Source of the DNA: Bacteroidaceae bacterium
Lineage (GTDB): Bacteria; Bacteroidota; Bacteroidia; Bacteroidales; Bacteroidaceae
Direction of reading: 5' to 3'
Assembly (NCBI GenBank): GCA_900769465.1
Contig: CAAGGT010000276.1
Location: forward strand, 1-38,923
DNA length: 38,923 nucleotides
The position numbers were made by a program, and so were the translations under genes. Below, piece by piece: positions 15,167-24,001 of the stretch; position 1 is the first letter of the stretch; each line of letters opens with the position of its first letter. The notes below the pieces were generated by a model. That model saw nothing but the letters and a program-made list of their open reading frames with translations. It was not told the origin of the DNA and made no database searches.

Positions 15167-15592
15167 TCAACCTTTCTTCATTCTGCAGCTCTCCATATAC
15201 GACTGCAATATTATCGTGGCGCTCACCTCGTCGACAAGTTCTTTGTTGCGGCGCGCCATCTTGCCAATACCCGAAGCAAGAATTGCCTGATGAGCAAGCA
15301 CCGAGGTGAAGCGTTCATCGTGATACACCACCGGGATATCGGGCAAGAGCTTGCGTATACGGTTCACAAAGGGTTCTATGCGACACATATTCTCGGACGG
15401 TGTATTGTTCATCTGTTTGGGAAGACCAACGACTATGCACTCGACAGGCTCACGCTTCACATAGTCAAGAATATAGTCGACAAGAGTTGCCGTTGCAACG
15501 GTGGTGAGCCCGCCGGCAATGAGCTGCAGTTCATCACTCACAGCCAGGCCGGTACGTTTCTTGCCATAGTCAATTGCCAGTATCCTTGCCAT
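15167..15592 (-). CDS. ruvX: RuvX/YqgF-type Holliday junction resolvase-like nuclease
   Basis: This RNase H-fold protein is implicated in 16S rRNA 5'-end processing and in junction resolution. The 141 residues show the family motifs: ILAIDYGKKRTGLAVSD (catalytic Asp8), IVVGLPKQMN, VVYHDERFTS and a C-terminal DEVSATIILQSYM with the last acidic residue. It lies 12 bases downstream of the fucP-like gene and upstream of def, all minus. Confidence 0.93.
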   Translation of the reverse strand: MARILAIDYGKKRTGLAVSDELQLIAGGLTTVATATLVDYILDYVKREPVECIVVGLPKQMNNTPSENMCRIEPFVNRIRKLLPDIPVVYHDERFTSVLAHQAILASGIGKMARRNKELVDEVSATIILQSYMESCRMKKG

Positions 15593-15604
15593 ACCCTTTA
15601 TGGT

Positions 15605-16927
15605 TCAATTATGCTTCAGCGCCTTGTGGCAGCCAAGTGCATACACGGTAACAACAATAAAACATATCATTGGCAGTGCATAGGAGACATTCACTGCCGG
15701 CATACCGCATATTGTACCGGCATCAATGACCATTCCCTGCAAAGGCGGCATGAGCGCACCGCCCACAATTGCCATGACAAGGAATGCCGCACCAAGCGAA
15801 GTATCCTCGCGCTTGACATTCTCAAGTGCAATACCGTATATTGTGGGGAACATGAGCGACATGAAGAAACTGATGGCTATGAGTGAATAGAGCCCCGGCA
15901 TTCCCTCAATGAATATTGCGCCGGCAGAGGCCAATATGGCACAGATGCCGAACAGTGCCAACAGCTTGCCCGAGTCGCAGAAACGCATGAGCAATGTCGT
16001 GAGGAAACGGCCGCAGAGGAAAAGTATCATTGCTAAGATATTATAGTTCTGCGCCACAGCCTTGTTGATTCCCAAATTGTCGGCATACTGTATTATGAAT
16101 GTCCACACCATTATCTGTGCAGCAACGTAGAACATCTGCGCCACAACACCGTAGCGGTAGCGTTTGTTGTGCCACAGGTTGCACAGTGTAGTGCGGTTGT
16201 TGGCACGTACAGTTCTCTCGCCCTGCAGGTTGGGTATCATCACACAAAAGAACACCACAAAGATTACAAGGACAACTATGCCCAGGGCTACATAAGGGTC
16301 ACGTATGACAGCAAGGTCGTGTTCACGTATCAGTGCCTTTTCGTGCAGAGGCAGAGTGGAGAAAAGTATCTCACCGGCCTCATTGCGCTTGTCGGACAGG
16401 AGTTCGGGCAACACAACGAGAGAGGCCACAGACATTCCCATCAACGAGCCGATGGGGTTGAAGGCCTGCGCCAGGTTAAGACGTCGTGTAGCGGTCTCCT
16501 TTGAGCCGAGCGAAAGTATCAACGGATTTGCCGTTGTCTCGAGAAAGGCAAGACCGAATGTGAGGATGTAGAGCGAAACGCAGAAGAAGGCAAAGCTCTG
16601 CTGCGCTGCTGCCGGAATGAAAAGGAATGCTCCCACGGCATAAAGCCCCAGGCCAATCAATATTCCGCGCTTATAACTGTAACGGCGAATGAAAAGAGCT
16701 GCCGGGACAGCCATTGTGGCATATCCGCCATAAAAGGCGAACTGTACAAGTGCGGCCTCCGATGCAGGCAGTTCCATCAAAGTCTGGAACGCAGCCACCA
16801 TTGGGTTGGTTATATCGTTTGCGAACCCCCACAACGCGAACAGGCAGGTCACAAGGACAAACGGCAACAGATAGCGTTTGTCAATCAACTTTACTTTGTT
16901 ACTGATTCTTTCCATACATCCGGTCAT
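15605..16927 (-). CDS. fucP: FucP-type sugar:proton symporter (MFS)
   Basis: This is a membrane transporter of the fucose/glucose/galactose permease group of the major facilitator superfamily, with about 12 hydrophobic helices. The first helix reads FALWGFANDITNPMVAAFQ, matching the FucP signature, and FLETTANPLIL, LNLAQAFNPIGSLMG and FLVMAIVGGALMPP follow at the usual places. The start at 16927 gives 440 residues and an ATGA overlap with the mutarotase stop. ATG 16915 (MERISNKVKL) is an alternative. Being coupled to a fucose/rhamnose-type mutarotase suggests L-fucose or a related deoxysugar as substrate. No isomerase, kinase or aldolase is nearby. Confidence 0.85.
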   Translation of the reverse strand: MTGCMERISNKVKLIDKRYLLPFVLVTCLFALWGFANDITNPMVAAFQTLMELPASEAALVQFAFYGGYATMAVPAALFIRRYSYKRGILIGLGLYAVGAFLFIPAAAQQSFAFFCVSLYILTFGLAFLETTANPLILSLGSKETATRRLNLAQAFNPIGSLMGMSVASLVVLPELLSDKRNEAGEILFSTLPLHEKALIREHDLAVIRDPYVALGIVVLVIFVVFFCVMIPNLQGERTVRANNRTTLCNLWHNKRYRYGVVAQMFYVAAQIMVWTFIIQYADNLGINKAVAQNYNILAMILFLCGRFLTTLLMRFCDSGKLLALFGICAILASAGAIFIEGMPGLYSLIAISFFMSLMFPTIYGIALENVKREDTSLGAAFLVMAIVGGALMPPLQGMVIDAGTICGMPAVNVSYALPMICFIVVTVYALGCHKALKHN

Positions 16928-17325
16928 TTTTCGTAGAGATGGAATATGCGTTCCATCATACGCCATTTTTCATTGGAAGAGCTACCCGGTGCAGCCTGCT
17001 GGAATTCTGACATATAGTCCTCCCACTCCTGTTGGCGCGGCAAGGTCGAAAGGCGTGCCATAGCACTGTCCCAATCAAAATCGAGCGGTGCTTCAACAAT
17101 CATGAAAAGGCGTGTACCCACAATATATATTTCCATCTCAAGAATGCCCACAGAACGTATTCCATCGAGTATCTCGCTCCAAGCCTCGCCATTGCTGTGG
17201 CGACGGCGGTACTCGGCTATCAGTTCGGGGTTATCCTTGAGGTCCAGTGTCTGACAATAACGCTTTACCGGGCCATTGTACTCCTTTACGGTGTATCCTT
17301 GAGTGGTGTTGTCTGCCATAATCAT
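16924..17325 (-). CDS. L-rhamnose/L-fucose mutarotase family protein
   Basis: It speeds interconversion of sugar anomers so that the isomerase or transporter gets the right form. The 133 residues carry family features: KRYCQTLDLKDNPELIAEY, RRRHSNGEAWSEI, SVGILEMEIYIVGTRLFMI and W(D)SAMARLSTLP followed by QEWEDYMSEFQ. This is the RhaM-like (DUF718) fold, not the FucU fold. I chose ATG 17325, and 17319 is equally possible. The frame upstream to 17385 shows no family similarity. The gene overlaps the fucP-type gene, so the true sugar may be fucose or rhamnose. Confidence 0.8.
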   Translation of the reverse strand: MIMADNTTQGYTVKEYNGPVKRYCQTLDLKDNPELIAEYRRRHSNGEAWSEILDGIRSVGILEMEIYIVGTRLFMIVEAPLDFDWDSAMARLSTLPRQQEWEDYMSEFQQAAPGSSSNEKWRMMERIFHLYEK

Positions 17326-17405
17326 TTCTATTGGTTCTACCGGTGATTCCCTGCATTGTGAGTGCAACGCACAGGATGCCTTCAACGCACAGGGTGATAA
17401 TTATT

Positions 17406-17433
17406 GAAAAAAGGCCTCCTGTGTGGAAGCCTT
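17406..17433 (-). terminator. Terminator of the SPOR lipoprotein gene
   Basis: AAGGCCTCC (17411-17419) pairs with GGAAGCCTT (17425-17433) with one mismatch, and six T residues follow on the minus strand. Confidence 0.7.
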
Positions 17434-17440
17434 CTGTTCA

Positions 17441-17941
17441 TTACTTGTTGTAAAGCAACCAAGCCTTCTGATAGTCGTTGTTGCGTGGATGATCGGCCTT
17501 GAACTTGTCACGCGCAACAGCAGCCTCTTCCTTGGTGTCGCACGAAGCGCATACAACACGATAAAGGCCTGTAGCAGGGTTCTGCACAACGATTGCGTTG
17601 TAGCCCTCGTCAACCAAAGCCTGACGGATGTTATCGGCACCCTCTTTTCGGCTGTAGCTACCGCATACAACACTGAAGGCCTTGAGTGAACCCTCGGCAC
17701 CCGATGAAAGGACAACCTTCTCGGTGCGGTATGTTGTGTCGATGTCCGACTTTTCTGTATTTGTAGACGAAGCTACGGGAGCAATCTCGACAGCCTCGCT
17801 CTGCTGGCCGTTACCCTCGGCAAGCTCTGCCTGACGGGCCTCGTCATAAGCGGTTTTGTACGCATTGTCCTTTGTAGATTTACAAGATGTGAAAGAGAAT
17901 GCCACACAAGCAGCAAAAGCAATTACAAATAATTTTTTCAT
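17441..17941 (-). CDS. SPOR-domain lipoprotein
   Basis: The 166-residue protein has a lipoprotein signal (MKKLFVIAFAACVAFSFTSC, lipidated Cys20), a low-complexity linker (about 25-80) and a C-terminal SPOR domain (about 85-160: FSVVCGSYSRKEGADNIRQ, GLYRVVCASCDTKEEA). SPOR domains bind peptidoglycan stripped of stem peptides, typically at the division septum. The protein probably sits in the outer membrane facing the cell wall. A full promoter lies at 17980-18011 and a terminator follows, so it looks monocistronic. Confidence 0.88.
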   Translation of the reverse strand: MKKLFVIAFAACVAFSFTSCKSTKDNAYKTAYDEARQAELAEGNGQQSEAVEIAPVASSTNTEKSDIDTTYRTEKVVLSSGAEGSLKAFSVVCGSYSRKEGADNIRQALVDEGYNAIVVQNPATGLYRVVCASCDTKEEAAVARDKFKADHPRNNDYQKAWLLYNK

Positions 17942-17979
17942 AAAACTTTATATTTTTATTATTATATACAATCTACTTG

Positions 17980-18011
17980 CAAAAGTACAAACAAACGGGC
18001 AAAAAAACAAA
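17980..18011 (-). promoter_or_regulatory. Promoter of the SPOR lipoprotein gene
   Basis: On the minus strand TACTTTTG (17980-17987) and TTTG (18008-18011) are spaced by 20 bases, matching the Bacteroidetes consensus. Confidence 0.7.
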
Positions 18012-18166
18012 GCCGACATTGATATTTTACGGAGCGCACGGCACCTTTTTCACATTTTATCACAAAAAAGGATGCAAAGTGCCGATACCGTGCCCCTTGA
18101 CACTGAGCGAGTCCTGCAAAACAAGAAAAACAGAACGGAACACGCACCTATGATTCGGATTTTCAC

Positions 18167-18174
18167 TATCTTTG
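18167..18174 (+). promoter_or_regulatory. Putative -7 box of the M64 peptidase gene
   Basis: TATCTTTG matches TAnnTTTG and lies 34 bases before the ATG at 18209. No clear -33 TTTG is seen. Confidence 0.5.
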
Positions 18175-18208
18175 CGATTATTAAGAAAAACAAGAGATTC
18201 ACAGAAAG

Positions 18209-19531
18209 ATGAAAAAGGGTACATTACTGATAATTGCCGCAACATTGCTGCTCTCATGCAGCACAAGCAGACAAACGGCCACAGCGCCACAGATAAGCGA
18301 CAACAATGTCAATTACCGGGAGTTCTTCACCGGCAACACAATGCGCTTCGATTTTCACCATGCCGGTGACAGCAAGCAGGAAATATACCATTTCGACAGA
18401 GTCATCAGAGAGGGCGTGTGGGCAGGCTCGGAGGTTTCGCTCATAAACCCGTTCGACTACGGCGAACAGCACTTCAGAATCATTGACAAGGCAACAGGCA
18501 AGGTAATATACAAGAACAACTACTGCACACTGTTCAACGAATGGCAGACAACGCCCGAGGCTACCGTGACAAGCCGTTCGTTCCCCGAAGGTGTCATTTT
18601 CCCCGAGCCTGCAAAGGATTTCAGCATTGAGTTCTATGCCCGCAACAAGCAGACAAAGGTGTGGGAAAAGAGATACACGCAGGAGGTGCAGGTAAGCGAC
18701 TACAACATTGCCCCACAAAAGGCACAATATGAGTGCATAGAGATTCACACAGGCGGCGACATTGCCCACAGCCTTGACATTGTGCTGCTGCCCGACGGCT
18801 TCACTGCCGGCGAGAAGGAGAAGTTCCTTGAATCGTGCAGGATGTGGAGCGATGCACTTTTCAGCTATGCGCCGTTCGACAGCAACAGCCACCGCATAAA
18901 CATACGCGCGGTGTGGGCCCCGTCAAAAGAGAAAGGCATAAGCAAGCCAGGCATTGGCAAGTGGGTAGACAACCTGTTGGGCAGCCGTTTCTACACACTG
19001 AACAGCGAGCGTTACCAGATGACCGAGGAGTTCCAGAGAGTGAGGGATGTGGCAGCCAGTGCGCCATACGAGAGCATCTTCATACTCACGAACACCGACA
19101 AGTACGGCGGTGGCGGAATATACAATTTCTACGGACTTGGCTCGGCCGGAAAGACCGGCCGCACCGGCGAGGTGTATGTACACGAGTTCGGACACTCGTT
19201 AATGGGACTGGGCGATGAATACATTGAGATTGGGAACACTGTGAGCGCGCTCTACCCTGCCGGAAAGGAGCCCTGGGAAGCTAACCTAACACGCTTTGTG
19301 GAGTTCAAAGGCAAATGGGAAGATATGATTGCCGAAGGAACACCCGTGCCCACCGTTGCGGCAGAGGGCTCAACCGAGAAGGATTGGGTTGTTGGCGCAT
19401 ACGAAGGGGGCGGTTACCTTGAGAAAGGCATTTTCCGCGGATGGCCCGAATGTATGATGAAGGCGCTGACAGACTTTTGCCCTGTGTGCCAAAGAGCCAT
19501 AAGCCGATATCTGGATTATATATGCCAATAA
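18209..19531 (+). CDS. M64-family zinc metallopeptidase lipoprotein
   Basis: The 440 residues start with a lipoprotein signal (MKKGTLLIIAATLLLSC, Cys17). An N-terminal beta-rich domain (about 35-165) precedes the peptidase domain, which has HSLDIVLLPDGFTAGEKEKF and the zinc site HEFGHSLMGLGDEY (His325, Glu326, His329, with a downstream Asp as third ligand). Peptidase family M64 includes a Clostridium IgA peptidase, and Bacteroidales carry many homologues of unknown target. Surface-exposed proteolysis is likely. Cleavage of IgA is not shown by the sequence. Confidence 0.88.
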   Translation: MKKGTLLIIAATLLLSCSTSRQTATAPQISDNNVNYREFFTGNTMRFDFHHAGDSKQEIYHFDRVIREGVWAGSEVSLINPFDYGEQHFRIIDKATGKVIYKNNYCTLFNEWQTTPEATVTSRSFPEGVIFPEPAKDFSIEFYARNKQTKVWEKRYTQEVQVSDYNIAPQKAQYECIEIHTGGDIAHSLDIVLLPDGFTAGEKEKFLESCRMWSDALFSYAPFDSNSHRINIRAVWAPSKEKGISKPGIGKWVDNLLGSRFYTLNSERYQMTEEFQRVRDVAASAPYESIFILTNTDKYGGGGIYNFYGLGSAGKTGRTGEVYVHEFGHSLMGLGDEYIEIGNTVSALYPAGKEPWEANLTRFVEFKGKWEDMIAEGTPVPTVAAEGSTEKDWVVGAYEGGGYLEKGIFRGWPECMMKALTDFCPVCQRAISRYLDYICQ

Positions 19532-19558
19532 AAAAATGCCCCGCGGGGCATTTTTTTT
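19531..19558. terminator. Bidirectional terminator
   Basis: A perfect palindrome ATGCCCCGCGGGGCAT (19536-19551) has an A-run on the left and eight T residues on the right. It serves the M64 gene and the convergent lipoprotein gene. Confidence 0.85.
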
Positions 19559-20444
19559 ATTCACAATATGTTATCACCGTCTTGCGGCCGTCGGTATCGA
19601 CATACGAGAGAGGGTATCCCTGACTGTCGAATTCCCAGTCGCCATAGATGTAAACATCCCTGCCTTCGGCATCCTTCTCAATCACACCCCAGGGAAGGCC
19701 GTTGCTTGTTGCACCAAGCATCCCGAAGGCGGCCAGCTGGTATGGCGCGCGGTATGGACGGGCTATGACAGGCACACACTGTTCAACGCCCCAATAACCG
19801 AAGTAGGCCGAGAAATCGAAATTCGTCTTGTTCCTGTCGGGGTGGTAATGATACCTGCCCCTGTTGTCCTCAATAACCCTGTCGGTTGTGACCTGGTACT
19901 TTTTGTAGCCGGTCACGTCACCGTCGCCATTGCGTGCTACATCGAAGCAGATGTCACCGTCGGAGTAGGCCTGTTGCAGCATGGTGGCAGAATAGTCATA
20001 CGATGCCACCGAGAAACGCGAAAGCACTCCGTTGGACTTGAAGATACCGAAATTGGAGCTGCTTGAATAGCGGTTCATCGAGGGCAAGTCGGGGTAATCG
20101 GTCGAAACGGTGAAGGCGACCTCAAGCTCCTCGCCACGGTAGAAATAGTTGGCACTGGTGGTCATGTTGCACTTGTAATAGAGCGTGTCGTAATAGTTCA
20201 TCACGACAGGGGAATATATCACAAGGTTAGAGTTGATGGTCTTGATACGTCCCTTTGCATCGTAGGTGAAACGGTGTTCGTGAGAGCATTCGCCTTTGTC
20301 GTGAAAGGTTGTCTTGACCGATGCCACAAGGCGTTTGCCGGGCGTAGGCTGATAGTGCGACTCGGCAGTATCGGCATCATATTCGTTGCACGATGCAAAT
20401 AGCGCACACAACGACATCAAAAGGATGGGAAAGAGTTTTTTCAT
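19557..20444 (-). CDS. Hypothetical lipoprotein, possibly DUF4595-like
   Basis: The 295-residue protein has a lipoprotein signal (MKKLFPILLMSLCALFASC, Cys19). The body is rich in Tyr, Asp and short beta segments (RFTYDAKGRIKTINSN, GDGDVTGYKKYQV, YGDWEFDSQGYPLSYVDTDG), reminiscent of YD/RHS-like strands and of Bacteroidales DUF4595 lipoproteins. That family name is from memory. Function is unknown. It converges on the M64 gene and shares its terminator. Confidence 0.75.
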   Translation of the reverse strand: MKKLFPILLMSLCALFASCNEYDADTAESHYQPTPGKRLVASVKTTFHDKGECSHEHRFTYDAKGRIKTINSNLVIYSPVVMNYYDTLYYKCNMTTSANYFYRGEELEVAFTVSTDYPDLPSMNRYSSSSNFGIFKSNGVLSRFSVASYDYSATMLQQAYSDGDICFDVARNGDGDVTGYKKYQVTTDRVIEDNRGRYHYHPDRNKTNFDFSAYFGYWGVEQCVPVIARPYRAPYQLAAFGMLGATSNGLPWGVIEKDAEGRDVYIYGDWEFDSQGYPLSYVDTDGRKTVITYCE

Positions 20445-20571
20445 TCTGATATTCTTGTTTTATGGCGCGAATATCGTTCATTTTAAGCAAACGAGCAAAT
20501 AATACACTATCGTTTTAAATCATTTTCACAACCCGGGAGTCCATTCGTTTGTTCATAGAACAAAAAGCATT

Positions 20572-21474
20572 ATGGGATTCATTGATTACTACAAGGTTCT
20601 GGGAGTGGAGAGGAATGCTTCGCAGGCAGACATCAAGAAGGCCTACCGCAAGTTGGCAAAGAAGTACCACCCCGACCTGAACAAGGACAATCCACAGGCT
20701 AAAGCCAAGTTCCAGGAAATTAACGAGGCCAACGAGGTGCTGGGTGATGCCGACAAGCGCAAGCGTTATGACGAGTATGGCGAGAACTGGAAGCACAGCG
20801 AGGAGTTCGAGGCACAGCGGCGAAATGCCGGAACATACGGCGGAGCAGAAGGATTCGGCACTTTCGACGGGTTCGGCGATTTCAGCCGCAGCGCAGGGAA
20901 CAGCAGCGGTTTCAGCGATTTCTTTGAGCAGTTGTTCGGCAGTGGCGGCTTCCGCACCACCGGCAGACAGAGAGGCAATGACCTGCAGGCCACCCTGCCG
21001 CTTACACTGGTCGAAGCTGCCGCAACGCACCGCAGGGTTATAGAAATCAACGGCGAGAAGATTGGCATCACCATACCGGCAGGCGTTGCCGACGGACAGA
21101 AAATAAAGATAAAGGGGCGTGGTGGAGAAAGCGCATACGGCAAGGAGCGCGGCGACCTGTACATCACGTTCCGCATTGAGCCCGACAGCCGTTTCACGCG
21201 CGTCGGTGACGACCTGCACACCACCGTGGTGTGTGACCTGTACACGCTGTTGCTTGGCGGAGAGGTGATGATACCCACCATCGACGGCAATGCAAGGACA
21301 AGCATCAAGGCCGGGACACAACCCGACAGCAAGCTACGCCTGCGTGGAAAGGGAATGCCACACTACAAGCGCGAAGGAACAGGCGACCTGATTGTGGAGA
21401 TAAAGGCTACGTTGCCCAGACTGAACCAACGGCAGACGGAGCTGATGAAAGAGGTGCAGCGTGCCGGGGAGTAG
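20572..21474 (+). CDS. cbpA: CbpA-type J-domain co-chaperone
   Basis: The 300-residue class B DnaJ protein has a J domain at 1-70 with HPD (33-35), a Gly/Phe-rich stretch (about 90-140: FGTFDGFGDFSR, FFEQLFGSGGF) and two C-terminal substrate-binding domains (about 145-295). It lacks the CxxCxGxG zinc fingers of DnaJ. It would stimulate DnaK ATPase. E. coli CbpA also binds curved DNA in stationary phase. No CbpM-like partner gene is adjacent. Confidence 0.92.
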   Translation: MGFIDYYKVLGVERNASQADIKKAYRKLAKKYHPDLNKDNPQAKAKFQEINEANEVLGDADKRKRYDEYGENWKHSEEFEAQRRNAGTYGGAEGFGTFDGFGDFSRSAGNSSGFSDFFEQLFGSGGFRTTGRQRGNDLQATLPLTLVEAAATHRRVIEINGEKIGITIPAGVADGQKIKIKGRGGESAYGKERGDLYITFRIEPDSRFTRVGDDLHTTVVCDLYTLLLGGEVMIPTIDGNARTSIKAGTQPDSKLRLRGKGMPHYKREGTGDLIVEIKATLPRLNQRQTELMKEVQRAGE

Positions 21475-21488
21475 CCCGGCACGCTGCA
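21454..21488. terminator. GC-rich hairpin at the cbpA stop codon
   Basis: A 14-bp perfect stem (TGCAGCGTGCCGGG 21455-21468 with 21475-21488) has the TAG stop in its loop. No T-tract follows on either side. It lies between the convergent cbpA and tspO genes. Confidence 0.6.
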
Positions 21489-21503
21489 CTCCATAAGTAG
21501 ACA

Positions 21504-21968
21504 TCAATTGAAGACAACGATGTATGCGTTGAGATAGGCGGCAAACAGCAGCCACAGGAGATAGGGAACATTCAGGAAAGCAGCCAGACGGCGCTGTCCA
21601 TAGCAGCCAATCACATAGGCCGACACAGTAAGGAACAGGGCTATCAGCACGACAAGAGCCAAAATTGGTTGCCGCAGGAAGAAGAAGGTTAAGCTCCAGA
21701 GAAGATTAAGGAACAGCTGGATGAAGAAAAGCAGCATAAGTACCCAGGTGGCAGGCGTGCGCCCGGCCCACACAATACCGGCCGAGACTCCCATGAGGAT
21801 ATACAACACGCCCCACACCAACGAAAAGAGATAACCGGGCGGTGTCAACGATGATTTTTCGAGCAGCGGATACCAGGTTGAGATTGAGTCGCTCTGCAAG
21901 AGCATTGACACATAGCCCACAAGCAAGGAGAGGACTACGAACTTGAGAGAAGGAAATAGAGTTTTCAT
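21504..21968 (-). CDS. tspO: TspO/MBR family membrane protein
   Basis: The 154-residue protein has five hydrophobic helices and the family signatures LTPPGYLFSLVWGVLYILMG, LNLLWSLTFF and PYLLWLLFAAYLNAYI. TspO proteins bind porphyrins and cholesterol-like ligands and are linked to stress or tetrapyrrole control. I start at ATG 21968 (MKTLFPSLKF). The frame reaches 22022, but that stretch is the upstream terminator. Confidence 0.92.
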   Translation of the reverse strand: MKTLFPSLKFVVLSLLVGYVSMLLQSDSISTWYPLLEKSSLTPPGYLFSLVWGVLYILMGVSAGIVWAGRTPATWVLMLLFFIQLFLNLLWSLTFFFLRQPILALVVLIALFLTVSAYVIGCYGQRRLAAFLNVPYLLWLLFAAYLNAYIVVFN

Positions 21969-21985
21969 CCTGTAAAAATGTTGAA

Positions 21986-22022
21986 TAAAAAAATGATGGC
22001 CGGCACTGAAACCGACCATCAT
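21986..22022 (-). terminator. Terminator of the 5'-nucleotidase gene
   Basis: ATGATGGCCGG (21993-22003) pairs with CCGACCATCAT (22012-22022) apart from one G-T pair, and an A-run at 21986-21993 gives the T-tract on the minus strand. Confidence 0.75.
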
Positions 22023-22033
22023 TTGAACATATT

Positions 22034-22999
22034 TTACGCGATATTGTTCTCGCCGTTCTCCTTATTTTGTTTTTTTGATTTCACGACATCGTTTATCTGT
22101 GAGTCGGAATAGTAGGGAACCTTGCCCGACGGCACATATTTGCTCGAGGATGAGAGATGGGTATCCTGGTCGTCGAAGAAGATGTGTGCGCCAAATGCCT
22201 TGAGCAGTTCATCCTTGCGCAGGCCACCAAGGAAATAGGCCTCGTCGACATATACACCCCACTTGCGCAAGGTCTTGATGACACGGAAATGGGAAGGCAG
22301 ACTGCGCGAGGTGACAATGGCAAGGCGCAGAGGAGAGAGTTCAATGGATGTGGGCAGAGACTCCTGAATCTGTGACAATTTCTTGAGCAGGTTGGCAAAA
22401 GGTCCCTCCTTCAACGGAATGTCGGCATTCTCCTTTTCGTATTTGTAGAACGCATCGAAACCTTCGCGTTTGAAACGGCACTCCGACTCATCGGAGAATA
22501 TCACGGCATCGGCATCAAAGGCAATCTTCACGCGGCTCTCCTCGGGGTTGAAATCGGTGGGGGGAGCATAGATGAGCGCCGAGGCACAGATACCCGAATC
22601 CATCACGCGCTGCACATCACCCTCGTCCTTTGAGAGAAAGAGGTCAATTGAGAATGCCTTGAGATACTTTGACAATGACTCACCGCCCGAGAGTGCCACA
22701 CGGGTGATGTCGAGCCCATACATATCGAGCGACTTGAGCATACGCATACCCGTCTCGGGGCTGTTACGTGACATTACGACAACCTCCACGATGGGGCGAT
22801 TGGCCTGCTTGTTAAGTTCCAACAGGCTCTTCACCAGATAGAAGGCCGTGCCTTTTTCAAGGGGCTCATCCTCGTGTTCCTCCTGATACCGGCGGTAACG
22901 GGTGACACCATATTTCTCAAAAATCTCATTCTCTGCCTCAAGGTCAAAAAGCGCTCGCGAGGAGACGCCTATAACCAGTCGGCCATCCAAACTTTCCAT
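22034..22999 (-). CDS. Cytosolic 5'-nucleotidase (NT5C1-like family)
   Basis: The 321-residue protein resembles the bacterial members of the family containing vertebrate cytosolic 5'-nucleotidase I, which dephosphorylates nucleoside monophosphates. Visible blocks: RLVIGVSSRALFDLEAENEI near the N-terminus, VVVMSRNSPETGMRM, the metal-binding-like KIAFDADAVIFSDESE, IVTSRSLPSHFRVIKTLRKW and AHIFFDDQ. I start at ATG 22999 (MESLDGRLV) and not at 23065, since the extra residues are low-complexity. Bases just upstream lie between this gene and the DMT transporter gene end, with a terminator downstream. Confidence 0.82.
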   Translation of the reverse strand: MESLDGRLVIGVSSRALFDLEAENEIFEKYGVTRYRRYQEEHEDEPLEKGTAFYLVKSLLELNKQANRPIVEVVVMSRNSPETGMRMLKSLDMYGLDITRVALSGGESLSKYLKAFSIDLFLSKDEGDVQRVMDSGICASALIYAPPTDFNPEESRVKIAFDADAVIFSDESECRFKREGFDAFYKYEKENADIPLKEGPFANLLKKLSQIQESLPTSIELSPLRLAIVTSRSLPSHFRVIKTLRKWGVYVDEAYFLGGLRKDELLKAFGAHIFFDDQDTHLSSSSKYVPSGKVPYYSDSQINDVVKSKKQNKENGENNIA

Positions 23000-23089
23000 A
23001 CTGTATTTTTTTGTTCGAGGTGCGAAAATAGTGCTTTTTTCATCACGTGTCAATAGAAAAAGCAATAAAAGAAAAACAATAGGCCAATA

Positions 23090-23989
23090 TCAACGCGCGC
23101 GATGCCTGTCAATGTACACAAGGCCTGCAAGAATGAGTACGGCACCGGTGACTGCAATCCAGGTGACACGCTCGTCAAGGACAATAGCCGAGGATATTAT
23201 CGCAATCACAGGGTTCAGGTAGATGAAATTAGTGGCACGCACCGTACCAAGACGGGCAAGGCACCAGTTCCACCCCAGAAAGCAGAGCATGGATGCCACG
23301 CAACCGAGAAAAAGGATATTGCCCCACACCACTGCCCCACCATTGAGCAGAGCATTGTGGTTCATTCCGCGCAACAGGAGCAGGGGAAGCATTGTCAGCA
23401 AACCGTAGCCGAACACCTTGCGGGTAATGAGCATATTGCTGTACCTTGCACCCAAATGTTTTATTAGCAACGAATAGAGCGCCCAACACAGGCAGGCTGC
23501 CAGGGCCAGTACATCACCAAGCGGCGATAGTTCAAGCACAAAATTACCGTTGAACACCACCAGAGCCATTCCCACGAATGCCACCACAGAGCCAGCCACA
23601 CCTGCTTTGCCAAGACGTTCGGCCGGATAACGCCACCCCACGATGAGCGCCGTGACCAAAGGCGTCAGGCACACAATGAGCGAGACATTGGAGCAATAGC
23701 CGAAGGCTAGTGCATAGTTCTCGGTAATGAAATAGAGCGAACCGCCAAAGAGACCGAGCAGCAGTGCTATGACCTCGTCCTTTACACTGTCCAAAAAGAG
23801 TCTGCGTCCCGAAAAGGGCAACATCATCAGATAGGCTATGACAAAGCGCAGGATGAAGATTTCATCGGGGCGCAGGCCGGAGTTTATCAAGACCTTGGTC
23901 TGAACGAACGTACAGCCCCATATGACCACAATGACAAATGCGGTCACATACACCCCAAGAGTGGGTTTCGGCTGTGTGGCATTGCCCAT
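23090..23989 (-). CDS. DMT/EamA-family transporter
   Basis: The 299-residue membrane protein has ten hydrophobic helices and two EamA repeats (VIVVIWGCTFVQTKVLI...; VLALAACLCWALYSLLIKHL...). The conserved ends YLNPVIAIISSAIVLDERVTW and AVLILAGLVYIDRHR are visible. It is probably an exporter of a metabolite or amino acid, and the substrate is unknown. The ATG at 23989 is preferred. A GTG at 24001 directly after the SulP stop is possible and would make the two genes abut, so they probably share a transcript. Confidence 0.88.
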   Translation of the reverse strand: MGNATQPKPTLGVYVTAFVIVVIWGCTFVQTKVLINSGLRPDEIFILRFVIAYLMMLPFSGRRLFLDSVKDEVIALLLGLFGGSLYFITENYALAFGYCSNVSLIVCLTPLVTALIVGWRYPAERLGKAGVAGSVVAFVGMALVVFNGNFVLELSPLGDVLALAACLCWALYSLLIKHLGARYSNMLITRKVFGYGLLTMLPLLLLRGMNHNALLNGGAVVWGNILFLGCVASMLCFLGWNWCLARLGTVRATNFIYLNPVIAIISSAIVLDERVTWIAVTGAVLILAGLVYIDRHRAR

Positions 23990-24001
23990 TGTGCAAGCCA
24001 C

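Noticed and set aside
15065..15886. 273-codon plus-strand frame over ruvX and fucP
   Set aside because: It is antisense to two recognised genes, and its Cys/His-rich composition is typical of shadow frames.
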